Origin: Massilia oculi | GTDB taxonomy: Bacteria; Pseudomonadota; Gammaproteobacteria; Burkholderiales; Burkholderiaceae_D | Direction of reading: 5' to 3' | Assembly: GCF_003143515.1 (NCBI RefSeq) | Contig: NZ_CP029343.1 | Coordinates: forward strand, 62,001-126,000 | DNA length: 64,000 nucleotides | Shown: positions 28,238-37,592 of the stretch, piece by piece | Position numbering within the stretch: position 1 is the stretch's first letter | How the letters are laid out: each line of letters opens with the position of its first letter | Notes under the pieces: model-generated | Seen by the model: the letters and a program-made list of their open reading frames with translations, nothing else | The model's database searches: none | What the model was told of the DNA's origin: nothing | Made by a program: the position numbers and the translations under genes

Positions 28238-30673
28238 TTACACGTTGCTGCCATGCAGACGTACGCGAAGCAGACGCATGCCATTAAAGATAACCAGCAG
28301 GCTGGCGCCCATGTCCGCGAACACGGCCATCCACAAGGTGGCTGATCCTGCGATAGCGAGCACCAGGAACACGGCCTTGATCAGCAAGGCTGCAACGATG
28401 TTCTGCTTGAGGATGGCGGCTGCCTGCCTGCTCAGGCGAATGAACTGCGGGATCTTGCGCAAATCATCATCCATCAGCGCGACGTCGGCTGTTTCGATGG
28501 CGGTGTCGGTGCCCGCTGCGCCCATCGCAAACCCGATATCGGCCTTGGCCAGCGCCGGGGCATCGTTGATGCCATCCCCTACCATGCCGACGGTACCGAA
28601 TTGCGCCACCTCGTCATTGATGGCAGAGAGCTTATCCTCGGGCAGCATGTTCCCGCGGGCGTCATCGATGCCAACCTGCCGTGCGATCGCTTTGGCCGTC
28701 ACCGCATTGTCGCCGGTGAGCATGACCGTCCGGATTCCCAGCCCATGAAGCTGGGCCACCGCTTCGCGACTGGTTTCACGAATGGTATCGGCCACCCCGA
28801 TAACCAGCAGTGGCGACGTCTCATCGCAGAGGACAACCGCGGTCTTTCCTTCACCCTCCAGTGTCGCCAGGACACTTTCCGTCGCGGTATTGCAGATGCC
28901 GAGCTCCTCGACCAGGCGGTGATTGCCGAGGTAGTACCACTTCCCGTCGATCCGCCCTTTCGTGCCGCGGCCGGTCAAGGCCTCGAACTCGGTCACGGAT
29001 GCGAGGAGCAGGTCCAGGCCCAAGTTTTGCCAGTGGCGGCTCACCGCGGTCGATACCGGATGGTCGGAACGGTCCGCGAGCGCGGCCGCGAGCTGCAGAT
29101 GAGTCTGTGCATCGCCTTGCAGGGGCAACACGTCCGTCACTTCGGGTTTACCCTGGGTGATCGTGCCGGTCTTGTCCAGTGCGAGCGAGCGCAGCTTGCC
29201 GCCCTGCTCCAGGTAGACGCCGCCTTTGATGAGGATGCCGGCCCGCGCCGCCGCAGCCAGGCCGCTGACGACGGTGACCGGGGTCGAGATCACCAGGGCG
29301 CAGGGGCAAGCGATCACCAGCAGGACAAGCGCCTTATAAATCCATGGCATCCATTCGGCGCCCAGCATGAGCGGCGGCACCAGGGCGACGGCGAGCGCAA
29401 TGGCGAACACGATGGGCGTGTAGATGCTGGAGAAGCGGTCGACGAAACGCTGCGTGGGCGCGCGGCTGCCCTGCGCGTCCTCGACCGCGCGGATGATGCG
29501 CGACAGGGTCGAGTTGCTGTGGCCGGCGGTGACACGGTATTCGAAAGAGCCCGTTTCATTGATCGTGCCGGCAAACACCTTGTCGCCGACCGTCTTCGGT
29601 ACCGGCATGCTCTCGCCCGTGATCGGCGCCTGGTTGACTGACGACTGGCCAGTGGTCACTTCCCCGTCCAGGGCGATCCGCTCGCCGGGTGCGACACGGG
29701 CCAGGGCGCCGATCGCGACCGTGGTGGCGTCCTGTTCACTCCAGTTGCCGTCGTCAAGGCGCACGCTTACCCGTTCGGGTGTCAATGCCATCAGGCCCTG
29801 GATGGCGTTTCTCGCACGGTCGAGCGAGCGGGCCTCGATTATCTCGGCAAGCGCGAAAAGGACCATGACCATCGCCGCTTCGGGCCATTGCCCGATCAGT
29901 ACCGCGCCGGTCACGGCGATTGACATCAGGGCATTGATATTCAAATTGCGGTTCTTGACCGCAATCCAGCCTTTCTTGTACACCCCCAAGCCCGTCGTCG
30001 CGATCGCAAGCAGCGATAGCAGGATGACTGGCCACCAGTTTTCATCGCCCGTCGTCCATGCGACGACCTCGGCACCGACTGCTGCGGCCAAGCCCAGGGC
30101 AAGGACTGAATACTGCCGCTTTCGGGAGACCGATGGGACCGCAGCGGCTCGTCCTTGCCCAGCTGCAACGAGCACCGCCTGCATACCGATGGACGTCAGT
30201 GCATCCAGGATCGCCATTGCCGGCCCACTATGCCTGACGACCAAGCGACGCTGGACGAGATTGAAGTCGAGCTGTTCGACCTGCGGCATGCCGGACAGCT
30301 TGTTACGGATGAGCGTCTCCTCGGTGGGGCAATCCATGTTCTCGATGCGGAAAACAGTGCCGGCTGCTGACCCGCTTTGCTCCTCGGTCTGTTCAATCAC
30401 CGGGTCCATGCCGACCGCGCGTACTGCTGCAAGGATCGCCTGTGGATCGCCGAGGCTGTGCTCCACCCGCAAGCGGCGCTGGACAAGATTGAACTCGAGC
30501 TTTCCGACGCCTGCAACGCGTCCGAGCGCTTGCCGCAGCAGTCCCTCTTCTGTCGGGCAGTCCATCTGGTCGATGCGAATGAGAAGAGAATGGTCCAAGG
30601 CTGCAGATGAGGCACCCGCGGTCTCGATCGGTGCAGATTTTTCGCAACATGATTTTGTCTGGCATTCCGACAT
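28238..30673 (-). CDS. cadA: Cd/Zn/Pb-exporting P1B-type ATPase
   Basis: This 811-residue pump has two N-terminal HMA-like domains, each with MDCPTEE (near residues 37 and 114) instead of the usual MxCxxC. Next come eight membrane helices with the CPC motif in VIACPCALVIST near 454, the phosphorylation motif DKTGTIT near 498 and GDGINDAPAL near 698. The CPC and MDCPTEE features place it with CadA/ZntA/PbrA exporters of Zn, Cd and Pb to the periplasm. It heads a minus-strand array down to gmhA and is transcribed from a MerR-type promoter (30705-30735) shared with divergent cadR. A short Cys-rich start (SECQTKSCCEKS) may add metal ligands. Confidence 0.95.
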   Translation of the reverse strand: MSECQTKSCCEKSAPIETAGASSAALDHSLLIRIDQMDCPTEEGLLRQALGRVAGVGKLEFNLVQRRLRVEHSLGDPQAILAAVRAVGMDPVIEQTEEQSGSAAGTVFRIENMDCPTEETLIRNKLSGMPQVEQLDFNLVQRRLVVRHSGPAMAILDALTSIGMQAVLVAAGQGRAAAVPSVSRKRQYSVLALGLAAAVGAEVVAWTTGDENWWPVILLSLLAIATTGLGVYKKGWIAVKNRNLNINALMSIAVTGAVLIGQWPEAAMVMVLFALAEIIEARSLDRARNAIQGLMALTPERVSVRLDDGNWSEQDATTVAIGALARVAPGERIALDGEVTTGQSSVNQAPITGESMPVPKTVGDKVFAGTINETGSFEYRVTAGHSNSTLSRIIRAVEDAQGSRAPTQRFVDRFSSIYTPIVFAIALAVALVPPLMLGAEWMPWIYKALVLLVIACPCALVISTPVTVVSGLAAAARAGILIKGGVYLEQGGKLRSLALDKTGTITQGKPEVTDVLPLQGDAQTHLQLAAALADRSDHPVSTAVSRHWQNLGLDLLLASVTEFEALTGRGTKGRIDGKWYYLGNHRLVEELGICNTATESVLATLEGEGKTAVVLCDETSPLLVIGVADTIRETSREAVAQLHGLGIRTVMLTGDNAVTAKAIARQVGIDDARGNMLPEDKLSAINDEVAQFGTVGMVGDGINDAPALAKADIGFAMGAAGTDTAIETADVALMDDDLRKIPQFIRLSRQAAAILKQNIVAALLIKAVFLVLAIAGSATLWMAVFADMGASLLVIFNGMRLLRVRLHGSNV

Positions 30674-30704
30674 GACGACTCCTCGAGAACTGTGTATAGT
30701 TCAC

Positions 30705-30735
30705 ATTGAACACCCTGTAGCGGGTACGGGGTCAA
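30705..30735 (-). promoter_or_regulatory. MerR-type promoter/operator of cadA
   Basis: On the minus strand, TTGACC (30730-30735) and TTCAAT (30705-30710) are separated by 19 bp, the overlong spacing that MerR activators correct. The spacer holds an imperfect dyad with outer ACCC...GGGT arms (30712-30732). This matches known CadR/PbrR operators and lies between cadA and divergent cadR. Confidence 0.85.
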
Positions 30736-30763
30736 GCACTAAGTTAACGCACCGGGATTTTTC

Positions 30764-31192
30764 TTGAAAATCGGCGAATTGGCAGACCGGTCAGGCTGCT
30801 TGGTTGAAACCATCCGCTACTATGAGCGCATCGGATTGCTCGCTCCGCCTGAAAGGTCGGCAAACAATTATCGAGCTTATAACGAGCTTCACGCTGAGCG
30901 CTTGCTGTTCATTCGGCATTGCCGCGCCTTGGACATTACACTCGATGAGATCCGGACGCTGCTCGATTTTCGCGAGGCGCCCGGAAAAAATTGCGAGAGC
31001 GTCAACGCTTTGCTCGACAAGCACATCGGGCACATCGTCGACCGTATAGCAAACCTGTCAGTACTAGAAGCGCAGCTCAGAGACCTCAGGAGCCGTTGCA
31101 TCGCCACCGACAGCACAAATCCATGTGAAATCCTGCAGGCGCTCGGCGCTGCGGACGTTTGCGACGAGCCAGTAAGGCTTGGGCGCCATTGA
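30764..31192 (+). CDS. cadR: Cd(II)/Pb(II)-responsive MerR regulator CadR/PbrR
   Basis: This 142-residue MerR-family regulator has a winged helix (residues 1-38, MKIGELADRSGCLVETIRYYE), a dimerisation helix and a metal-binding C-terminus with Cys near 77 (NCESVN), Cys near 112 (SRCIA) and Cys near 120 (NPCEIL). This is the three-Cys pattern of CadR and PbrR that binds soft divalent metals. It uses a TTG start at 30764, which aligns with the conserved family N-terminus. It is divergent from cadA and should activate it from the shared operator. Confidence 0.93.
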   Translation: MKIGELADRSGCLVETIRYYERIGLLAPPERSANNYRAYNELHAERLLFIRHCRALDITLDEIRTLLDFREAPGKNCESVNALLDKHIGHIVDRIANLSVLEAQLRDLRSRCIATDSTNPCEILQALGAADVCDEPVRLGRH

Positions 31193-31256
31193 CTAGCCCT
31201 GGACATTCCGCGCCATCACTGCATTGCTGAACCAGCGAACAGCCGGAACAATGCGC

Positions 31257-31287
31257 TTGACCTTCAAGTAGCTTGAAGGTGTTTAAT
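31257..31287 (+). promoter_or_regulatory. MerR-type promoter/operator of pbrT
   Basis: TTGACC (31257-31262) and TTTAAT (31282-31287) are 19 bp apart. The spacer region holds a near-perfect dyad, ACCTTCAAG and CTTGAAGGT (31260-31280) around a three-base centre. The half-site resembles the operators at 45872 and 46357 more than the ACCC-type site of cadA. It lies 36 bp upstream of pbrT. Confidence 0.85.
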
Positions 31288-31322
31288 ATCAGATTCTCGA
31301 ACCTGAAGACAAGTATCCCGAT

Positions 31323-33251
31323 ATGACGTACCCCATTTGGCGTCGGCTAATCGCCTTCGTAATGTTCTGCTGCTGCGTGATCGGTACGACACACGCTAAT
31401 CCCACATCATCGGAAGCGGAAGTCCGCCAGCTCTGGCAGTTGCTCGATTATGTCGCCGTCGATTACGCCGGCGCGGTCCAGAACGGAGCGATTGTCAGCG
31501 AACTCGAATACGGCGAAATGCAGGAGTTCTCGACGCGTGCACAGAACCAGGTGACGGCATTGCCTCCGCATCCTTTGCATGCAGAACTTGCAGCTGCCAC
31601 CACCAAGCTGAAGCAGGCGGTCGAGCGCAAGGAAGCGCCGCAACAGGTTTCCCTGCTTGCGCGAGAGGCAAACCGTTTGCTGCTGCAGGCCTACCCCTTC
31701 CCTGTTGCGCCGCGCGCCTTGCCCGATCTGGCCAGCGGTGCGGCGCTGTACCAGGCGCAATGCGCTTCATGCCATGGAGCGGCCGGCGCCGGCGATGGGC
31801 CACTCACGGCCAAGCTCGAACCTAAACCAATCGCATTTACCAATGAGGAAAGAGCCCGTTCCCGCTCTCTCATGGCCCTATATCAGGTCATCAGCCAGGG
31901 TGTCGAGGGCACATCGATGCCAGCCTTTGCAGGCTTGTCCGAGCATGACCGCTGGTCTCTGGCATTCTATGTCGGTAGCCTGGCGTTCAAGGGCACGGAC
32001 ATCGCAGCCGGAGAGTCTGCATTCGCCCAGAGCAGCTCCGCGTCTGCCACGATTCCCGACATGAACACGCTCGTGACGGCAACCGAAGAGGAACTGGCGA
32101 AGGCAGGCTCACCGTCGACCGCGCGGGCGGTTCTGGCCTATGCACGTACCCACCCCGGGGTGGTATGGGAGCAGCAAGAACGCAAGGGCATCGTTCTTGC
32201 GCGCAAGCTGCTGCAGGACAGTCTGGATGCCTTGAAAAATAACCAGCGGTCGAAGGCTACCGAACTTGCTTTATCGGCCTATCTGGACGGTTTCGAGCCG
32301 CTCGAGGCGAGGCTCGATGCGACGGACCGCCAGCTCCTGGTCGACGTGGAGCGAACCATGCAGCTGTACCGGGGCGCGGTTGCGCAAGGCAATGTGTTGG
32401 GTGCGACCGAATACGCCGGGCAGCTGGACACGTATTTCGCACGCGTCGAGGAGCTTACCGGCGCGAGCAAGACCGACGCGACGACGGTGTTCGTGGGCGC
32501 GTTGACCATTCTCCTGCGCGAAGGTGTCGAAGCCCTGTTGATCGTGATTGCGATGGTTGCGTTCCTCCGCAAAGCGGAGCGTCCACAGGCCTTGCACTAC
32601 GTGCACGCCGGCTGGATCTCGGCCCTGGCAGCAGGCGCCTTGACATGGGTGGTGGCCACTTATGTGGTCAGCATCAGCGGTGCAAGTCGTGAAGTGACTG
32701 AGGGCCTCTCGTCGCTCTTTGCCGCCGCGGTGCTGCTGTCAGTCGGCCTATGGATGCACCAGAAAGGCCAGGCCGGACAGTGGCAAGCCTACCTGAAGCA
32801 GCATTTGACAGCGGCGATGGAAAAACGCTCCGCATGGGCCTTGTTTGCTTTGGCATTCATCGCGGTATACCGGGAAGTCTTCGAAACGGTTTTGTTCTAC
32901 TCGGCGCTCGGCGCCGACGGCAACGGCCCTGCGCTGTTGGCAGGATTCGTTACAGGCCTGGTCCTGCTGTCGATAATTGCTGTGATTTTCCTGCGTACCA
33001 GTGCACGCATGCCGATCGGTAAATTCTTCTCGTTCAGCTCCGTGCTGGTGGCCGCCCTGGCAGTTGTCCTGGTCGGAAAAGGAATCGCAGGGCTGCAAGA
33101 AGCCGGATGGCTGACGGCCACACCGGTCACGGGACCGCGGATGCCGGTCCTCGGCCTCTACCCGACGATAGAGACTTATGCGGCGCAACTGGCCCTGCTC
33201 CTGGCGGCTGGTCTTGGCTTCGGCTTCAATCTGATGAAGGTCCGCAAATAG
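31323..33251 (+). CDS. pbrT: FTR1-family permease with cytochrome c domain (PbrT)
   Basis: This 642-residue protein has a signal segment (residues 10-25), a helical periplasmic region, and a c-type cytochrome motif CASCHG near residue 146 with a downstream Met ligand (TSMPAF). After about residue 385 comes an FTR1/EfeU-like permease with the two REXXE metal motifs, REGVE near 398 and REVFE near 516, in seven membrane helices. In Cupriavidus, PbrT imports Pb(II) within the pbr system. It is the first gene after a MerR-type promoter and is followed 78 bp on by an SBF-family transporter. The heme-binding fusion is usual for PbrT. Confidence 0.9.
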   Translation: MTYPIWRRLIAFVMFCCCVIGTTHANPTSSEAEVRQLWQLLDYVAVDYAGAVQNGAIVSELEYGEMQEFSTRAQNQVTALPPHPLHAELAAATTKLKQAVERKEAPQQVSLLAREANRLLLQAYPFPVAPRALPDLASGAALYQAQCASCHGAAGAGDGPLTAKLEPKPIAFTNEERARSRSLMALYQVISQGVEGTSMPAFAGLSEHDRWSLAFYVGSLAFKGTDIAAGESAFAQSSSASATIPDMNTLVTATEEELAKAGSPSTARAVLAYARTHPGVVWEQQERKGIVLARKLLQDSLDALKNNQRSKATELALSAYLDGFEPLEARLDATDRQLLVDVERTMQLYRGAVAQGNVLGATEYAGQLDTYFARVEELTGASKTDATTVFVGALTILLREGVEALLIVIAMVAFLRKAERPQALHYVHAGWISALAAGALTWVVATYVVSISGASREVTEGLSSLFAAAVLLSVGLWMHQKGQAGQWQAYLKQHLTAAMEKRSAWALFALAFIAVYREVFETVLFYSALGADGNGPALLAGFVTGLVLLSIIAVIFLRTSARMPIGKFFSFSSVLVAALAVVLVGKGIAGLQEAGWLTATPVTGPRMPVLGLYPTIETYAAQLALLLAAGLGFGFNLMKVRK

Positions 33252-33329
33252 TTATTGAATGGCTCGCAGCAGGCGTCGCGGCTGATGCCTGCCGGGTAAT
33301 CATCACCTTATCGCCGAAAGGTAAACAAC

Positions 33330-34283
33330 TTGAACCGCGAAAGCCTGGAACGGAATCAGATTCCAGTCTATGTTGTAAGTGCCGCCTTGGCCGTGCTCGG
33401 GGGGATCCTTGCGCCTGATGCTGCGGCCAGGCTTGATCTGTTGGTGACACCTGCCATTGCGGTCCTGATGTATGCGATGTTTCTGCAGATTCCCTTTCTC
33501 GAGCTAAGGCAGGGGTTGGGTAATCGAGCGTTCATATCTGCAGTTTTGGTCGCCAATTTTGTGCTGATACCGCTTCTGGTATGGGTCTTGACGCGTGGAC
33601 TGAGCGATCGTCCTGCGCTGTTAATCGGCGCGCTCCTGGTTCTGCTGACGCCATGTATTGACTACGTCGTCGTATTCACTCATCTCGGGAAAGGCGATTC
33701 GCGCCTGACCCTGGCCGCCACGCCAATCCTGCTCCTGCTTCAGCTGCTCCTACTGCCCATCTACCTCAGCGTAATAACTGGCGGCGAATCTGGCGTCGTC
33801 ATCGCTGTCGCGCCGTTTGTCGACGCATTCCTGCTGCTGATCGTGGCTCCGCTGTTGCTTGCGGTGGCTACTGCCGGGCTGGCGAAGCGATCGTCCATCG
33901 TCGAGAAATGGAATACCGGATGGGCCTGGCTCCCGGTCCCCGCCATGGCCGCAGTGCTGGTGGTCGTCATCGGTTCGCAGATCGGAGCGATCATCAGGGA
34001 AATCGAGCAATTGGTGCCGGTCATTCCGGTTTATATTGGCTTCATGACGCTTGCCCCACTGGTAGGAGCTTTCACGTCGCGCATGTTCAAACTGCCGGTA
34101 GCAGCGGCTCGCGCCGTGACCTTCAGCGCGTCGACGCGCAATTCTCTGGTAGTGCTGCCGCTCGCGCTCGCGTTACCCGACGATTTGCGTGGAATTGCGG
34201 CGGCGGCTGTGATCACACAAACCCTGGTCGAACTGGGCAGTGAACTGGTCTATGTGCGTGCAATTCCTGCCCTGGTCAAGTGA
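33330..34283 (+). CDS. SBF/ACR3-like membrane transporter
   Basis: This 317-residue protein has about ten hydrophobic helices. The pattern of the bile acid/sodium symporter and arsenite ACR3 superfamily (SBF domain) is visible, with LLTPCIDYVVVFTHL near residue 108 and a C-terminal SASTRNSLVVLPLALAL segment. ACR3 arsenite exporters carry a conserved Cys in the equivalent PCIDYV motif, which is present here. The substrate is unclear: arsenite or another oxyanion fits the motif, while the neighbours suggest a metal-linked role. It starts at a TTG (33330) with a GAAAGG site upstream and probably shares the pbrT transcript. Confidence 0.72.
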   Translation: MNRESLERNQIPVYVVSAALAVLGGILAPDAAARLDLLVTPAIAVLMYAMFLQIPFLELRQGLGNRAFISAVLVANFVLIPLLVWVLTRGLSDRPALLIGALLVLLTPCIDYVVVFTHLGKGDSRLTLAATPILLLLQLLLLPIYLSVITGGESGVVIAVAPFVDAFLLLIVAPLLLAVATAGLAKRSSIVEKWNTGWAWLPVPAMAAVLVVVIGSQIGAIIREIEQLVPVIPVYIGFMTLAPLVGAFTSRMFKLPVAAARAVTFSASTRNSLVVLPLALALPDDLRGIAAAAVITQTLVELGSELVYVRAIPALVK

Positions 34284-34285
34284 GC

Positions 34286-34560
34286 TGTACTGTCAATAGT
34301 GGACACGTCCGTTTCAAGCAGCCAGCTGCCGTCTGCTGATCTTTTCGGCAAAAAATTCTGGCGATAGATAGCCGAGACGCGAATGGCGCCGCTGGCGGTT
34401 CCAGAAGATTTTGATGTATTTCGTAATTGCCGGTTCAGCGTCGGCCCTGGTCCTATACCACTGGCAATGGATCAATCCGCCCTTCAGGCGTCGCCAGACG
34501 CGCTCCATGCGTGCGTTGTCATGGCAGTTTACTGCAAGTGCTCGGCAACCCTAATCCAAG
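34286..34560 (-). pseudogene. IS3-family transposase remnant
   Basis: TGTACTGTCAATAGTGGACA at 34286 looks like an IS3-family terminal repeat. On the minus strand the last 60-80 residues of an IS3 OrfB integrase-core transposase follow: VNCHDNARMERVWRRLKG, then ADAEPAITKYIKIFWNRQRRHSRLGYLSP. Everything upstream of that is gone. It abuts the stop codon of the SBF gene. Confidence 0.8.
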
Positions 34561-34688
34561 CTTCTTACCTGGCTCGTGTTTGATATGTGCGCGCTCGCTT
34601 TGGTAACTGACGTATTATGTGTTCATCCAAGCGCGTCCGGTAGAGAAAAGCGCTGGGCGCGTTCTTCCTGCAATCTTTTGGAGATCCG

Positions 34689-35303
34689 ATGTCGGATATT
34701 GGCAAGGACAGCGATGACGAATCAGGTTCGGACGCTTCCAACGAGCGTGATCGTGGCATTTTATGGAAGGTCTTGCTAATCAATCTGGGCCAGTGTTTGG
34801 CCGGGGTGACTGTCGGAATATGGGCATCTTCAACTGCCGTGGTTGGCGCTGGCCTTGACAACCTGGGTGACGCTGCAGTCTATGGCGTCAGTCTGTACGC
34901 GGTGGGTAGATCCAGCACAATCAAAAAGCGTGCGGCGCAATTATCTGGCTGGCTCCTCATTGGTTTCGCCTGCCTATTGTTAGTTGAAGTTGTCCGTCGT
35001 TTTCTTGGCGGTGAGGCACCGCTGGGACCAGCCATGATGGCCATGGCTGCAACAAATGCCCTACTGAATACCTACTGCATTCGCCTGCTGAAGCAGCATC
35101 GCGGCCAGGACGTCAATTTTAAGGCCTCGACTATATTCACGAATAACGATTCGCTTGTGAACGGCGCAATCGTGCTTTCGGGCGCGTTAGTAATGTGGAC
35201 AAATTCAAACCTTCCTGATCTGCTGCTTGGAACAGTGGTTTCGTTCATTGCTGGGAAGGGAGGTTATGAAATCCTCTCAGAGGCAAAAGGACATCAGTCG
35301 TGA
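34689..35303 (+). CDS. CDF-like half transporter
   Basis: This 204-residue membrane protein has about five helices and aligns with the transmembrane half of cation diffusion facilitators: VGAGLDNLGDAAVYGVSLYAVGR near residue 55 replaces the usual SDALHSLSD metal-site helix, and FTNNDSLVNGAIVLSG near 150 replaces the TM5 site. It has no cytosolic C-terminal domain. It is clearly related to the membrane part of the HMA-CDF protein at 46416-47483 but lacks the two HMA domains. GGAG precedes the ATG at 34689. The substrate is unknown; a divalent cation is likely. It is cut off from pbrT by the IS3 relic. Confidence 0.75.
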   Translation: MSDIGKDSDDESGSDASNERDRGILWKVLLINLGQCLAGVTVGIWASSTAVVGAGLDNLGDAAVYGVSLYAVGRSSTIKKRAAQLSGWLLIGFACLLLVEVVRRFLGGEAPLGPAMMAMAATNALLNTYCIRLLKQHRGQDVNFKASTIFTNNDSLVNGAIVLSGALVMWTNSNLPDLLLGTVVSFIAGKGGYEILSEAKGHQS

Positions 35304-35584
35304 TACGAGGTATTCCATTCGAACCCTGCACGCGCAACAGAGATACATCCAGTGTGGTGTACGACTAAGCTGACGGAAAGCGCCTTATGGCGGCTGGCCG
35401 TCGTAACATGATCGAAATCGCGGGCGGAAACGCAGTTGTTGAACCAAGTGCGAAGGAGGCACTGGTATTTTGCTAACCCGAGTTCTCTGTCTAGTCGGAG
35501 CATTACTGGCAACGCAAATCAGGGAGGTCTGACGCGGAACCCCGGACATTCTCATCAGGCAGGTATTTCCCTTCCCTCAGGTGA

Positions 35585-36844
35585 TCAGATTTGTACATTA
35601 CCAATCACAAAACGGCTGGACAGCAACGCCGGTATGCGTGAGAGGCTCATCCGCAAATCCTGCTGAGGTACGCTGTACCTTACGCTGGTGCTGAGAAACA
35701 CAACGGCAACTTTCATCAGTTCGACGGTGATCCACTCGCCAGGGCAACGGTGACCATCGAGATATTCCCCCCCTCCCTGTGGAATGAAGCTGAAAGGGCT
35801 ACGCTTCCATTGACGAAAACGTTCGGGCATGAATGTATGGGGCTCGTCCCAAAGCCTCGGATCGTGATTCGTCCCATACAAGTCGAGCAGGACCCTTTCT
35901 CCTTTCGGAAAACGATAGCCCTTCGATTCGAACTCCCGCCGCGTGCGCGCAGCTACCACCGGGAAAAACGGATAAAACCTGCGGACTTCTTCAACGAAAT
36001 AATCGAGGTAGTGCGCTTCGGCAGCCAGCAAACGCTCACCGCATTGCGGGTGCTGATGCAAAGCCATGGCCGCGAACATGATATACCAGGCGACCGCGAC
36101 CGTTGGCCTTGCAACGTTGATGAGTTCCACCGCCACAGTTCGCTTGTCGAGCAATTACCCAGACAAATCGCGATGCCATGAGATCGCATATAGTGCGCAG
36201 TCTTCATCCACCGTTAGCCGGTGATGACGCACATCTTCTACCAGACCCTCGATCCAGCGCTCAGCGCGGTTTCGCGCCCATCTTCCACGCCAGTGTCTTA
36301 GCCCGATCGCCGCGCCAGCATCGATCATCGCTACGAAGTCATCCGTTCTACTCCTGACTTCGGACTCAACCAGCGGGATTCCTGTCCAGGCACAGACGGC
36401 CCGGCACAAGCTTTCACACGCTTGGTCGAATAAAACCACCTGGAAGCGGCGCTCCCAATTTGCCGCGGACCTGTGCCATTGCGCGGCACTGAGCTCCGCC
36501 AGTTCCGCAATACGCTCGGCGCTCATCAAGGAGAGAAACATTTCCTTTCGGCACCGATGGGAATTACCGTCCAGTCCTTGCACGCCTCCTCGGCCAAACA
36601 GTGTTTCCTGGAGTCTCGATGGAGCAACACCGGTGCGTTTGAACCTCTCATTGTCATAAAATAGTCTGGCCAATTCTTCGCCGCGCATACAAACCGTCGA
36701 TTGAAGCATCAGTCGTGGGCGAAACAGGTCGGTCCCCAGGCGCGTACAACGTTTAGTAATGAAAAGATAGCCGTCCCGGGCGAACGAAAGAGTACTGTCT
36801 GGAACACCATCTCGCGGTATCTCATGCATGAGCGTCTCCGTCAA
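35585..36844 (-). pseudogene. CYP152-family P450 peroxygenase, broken by one in-frame stop
   Basis: The frame encodes a P450 of about 419 residues, with the fatty-acid peroxygenase signatures VRRFYPFFPVVAARTRREF, LLDLYGTNHDPRLW and the heme Cys motif GHRCPGEWITVELMK. CYP152 enzymes use hydrogen peroxide to hydroxylate or decarboxylate fatty acids. A single TAA at 36155-36157 interrupts the otherwise continuous frame between WHRDLSG and LLDKRTVAVELINV, at a position where family members carry an ordinary residue such as Gln. One C-to-T change (CAA to TAA) would explain it. Unless read through, the enzyme is split before its heme site and inactive. It lies at the far end of the second czc array and has no clear link to metals. 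Confidence 0.85.
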
Positions 36845-36975
36845 ATTGAGCCGTCTTCATACTGCCCGAGCACGTAGTTAAGCGGCGCTTGTTTCAGCAC
36901 TGCTCATATCAATAGCGTCGCACGTGGGGTACGTGCCCCCGGCTTGTATTCGCCCGGTAGATTGCATATCAGGCT

Positions 36976-37015
36976 TCACACTAGCTCGAAACCGCGGGCG
37001 GCTTCGAACTAGTGA
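36976..37015. terminator. Imperfect hairpin between P450 and czcE
   Basis: TCACACTAGCTCGAA (36976-36990) pairs imperfectly with TTCGAACTAGTGA (37003-37015) across a GC-rich loop. It lies past the end of czcE and could end the czc2 transcript. There is no U-tract. Confidence 0.4.
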
Positions 37016-37047
37016 TAGCGCCCTACCAGAACGCCAAATGGCGAAGC

Positions 37048-37410
37048 TTAGTTGGCGTACATTGGACTTTCCTCAACATAGATTGTTACGTTCGTTGCGT
37101 TTGGAAGGATGTTCGCCAAGGAGATCGGCGACAGGCCGAGCGTATCGAAGGTCCAGGTAAGGTTTCTTGGACCGTCTACAATACGGACAGTCTCGAGTCG
37201 CTTGACGTGAATCGATCTGGTCTTGCCTTCCACTATTGTGATAACGCGGTCAGGCGCTGCATTGGAGGAGTAGCCGAACGGTGCTGCTCTACCAGTCTTC
37301 GCTTCTGCGGCGCTCTCTGAGGGCATGCCCCCCTCATTGGCCCGCGAGTCGAGTGGAATGAACATGCACGCGAGAAGTACCGCGGATAAGAAGTTGATGT
37401 GAGTTTTCAT
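37048..37410 (-). CDS. czcE: CzcE-family periplasmic metal-binding protein
   Basis: This 120-residue exported protein has a signal peptide ending near DSRANEG. The mature part matches CzcE: AAPFGYSSNAAPDRVITIVEG, then VKRLETVRIVDGPRNLTWTFDTLG and the ending VTIYVEESPMYAN. In Cupriavidus metallidurans CzcE is a periplasmic Cu(II)-binding protein encoded at the end of the czc region. Here it follows a czcI-like gene on the same strand by about 180 bp. The family call is firm; its metal in this organism is unknown. Confidence 0.85.
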   Translation of the reverse strand: MKTHINFLSAVLLACMFIPLDSRANEGGMPSESAAEAKTGRAAPFGYSSNAAPDRVITIVEGKTRSIHVKRLETVRIVDGPRNLTWTFDTLGLSPISLANILPNATNVTIYVEESPMYAN

Positions 37411-37592
37411 TGAATTTTCCTGTTGAATGTTTGATTTTTCAAGCGCACTGACTCTCGACGTGGCCGATTGTGGGCCGCCATGGTCGGGAGTAAGTCAGTT
37501 GCGGCTGCATTATTTGTAGAGACGGATGGGGTCGTGCAGTGCTTGTGCACGATTACCCATCAAGCGCAGGCGGTAGTTGCCGGCTTCGATGA

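Noticed and set aside
28601..29641. 346-residue plus-strand open frame opposite cadA
   Set aside because: Shadow of cadA with no domain; it overlaps the conserved ATP-binding region.
29424..30767. 447-residue plus-strand open frame opposite cadA
   Set aside because: It is antisense to a clear P-type ATPase. Its Ser/Ala/Arg-rich text has no motifs and reflects the GC-rich codon pattern of cadA.
35294..35512. 72-residue minus-strand frame between the CDF-like gene and the P450
   Set aside because: No recognised family and no clear ribosome binding site; the 280-bp interval looks non-coding.
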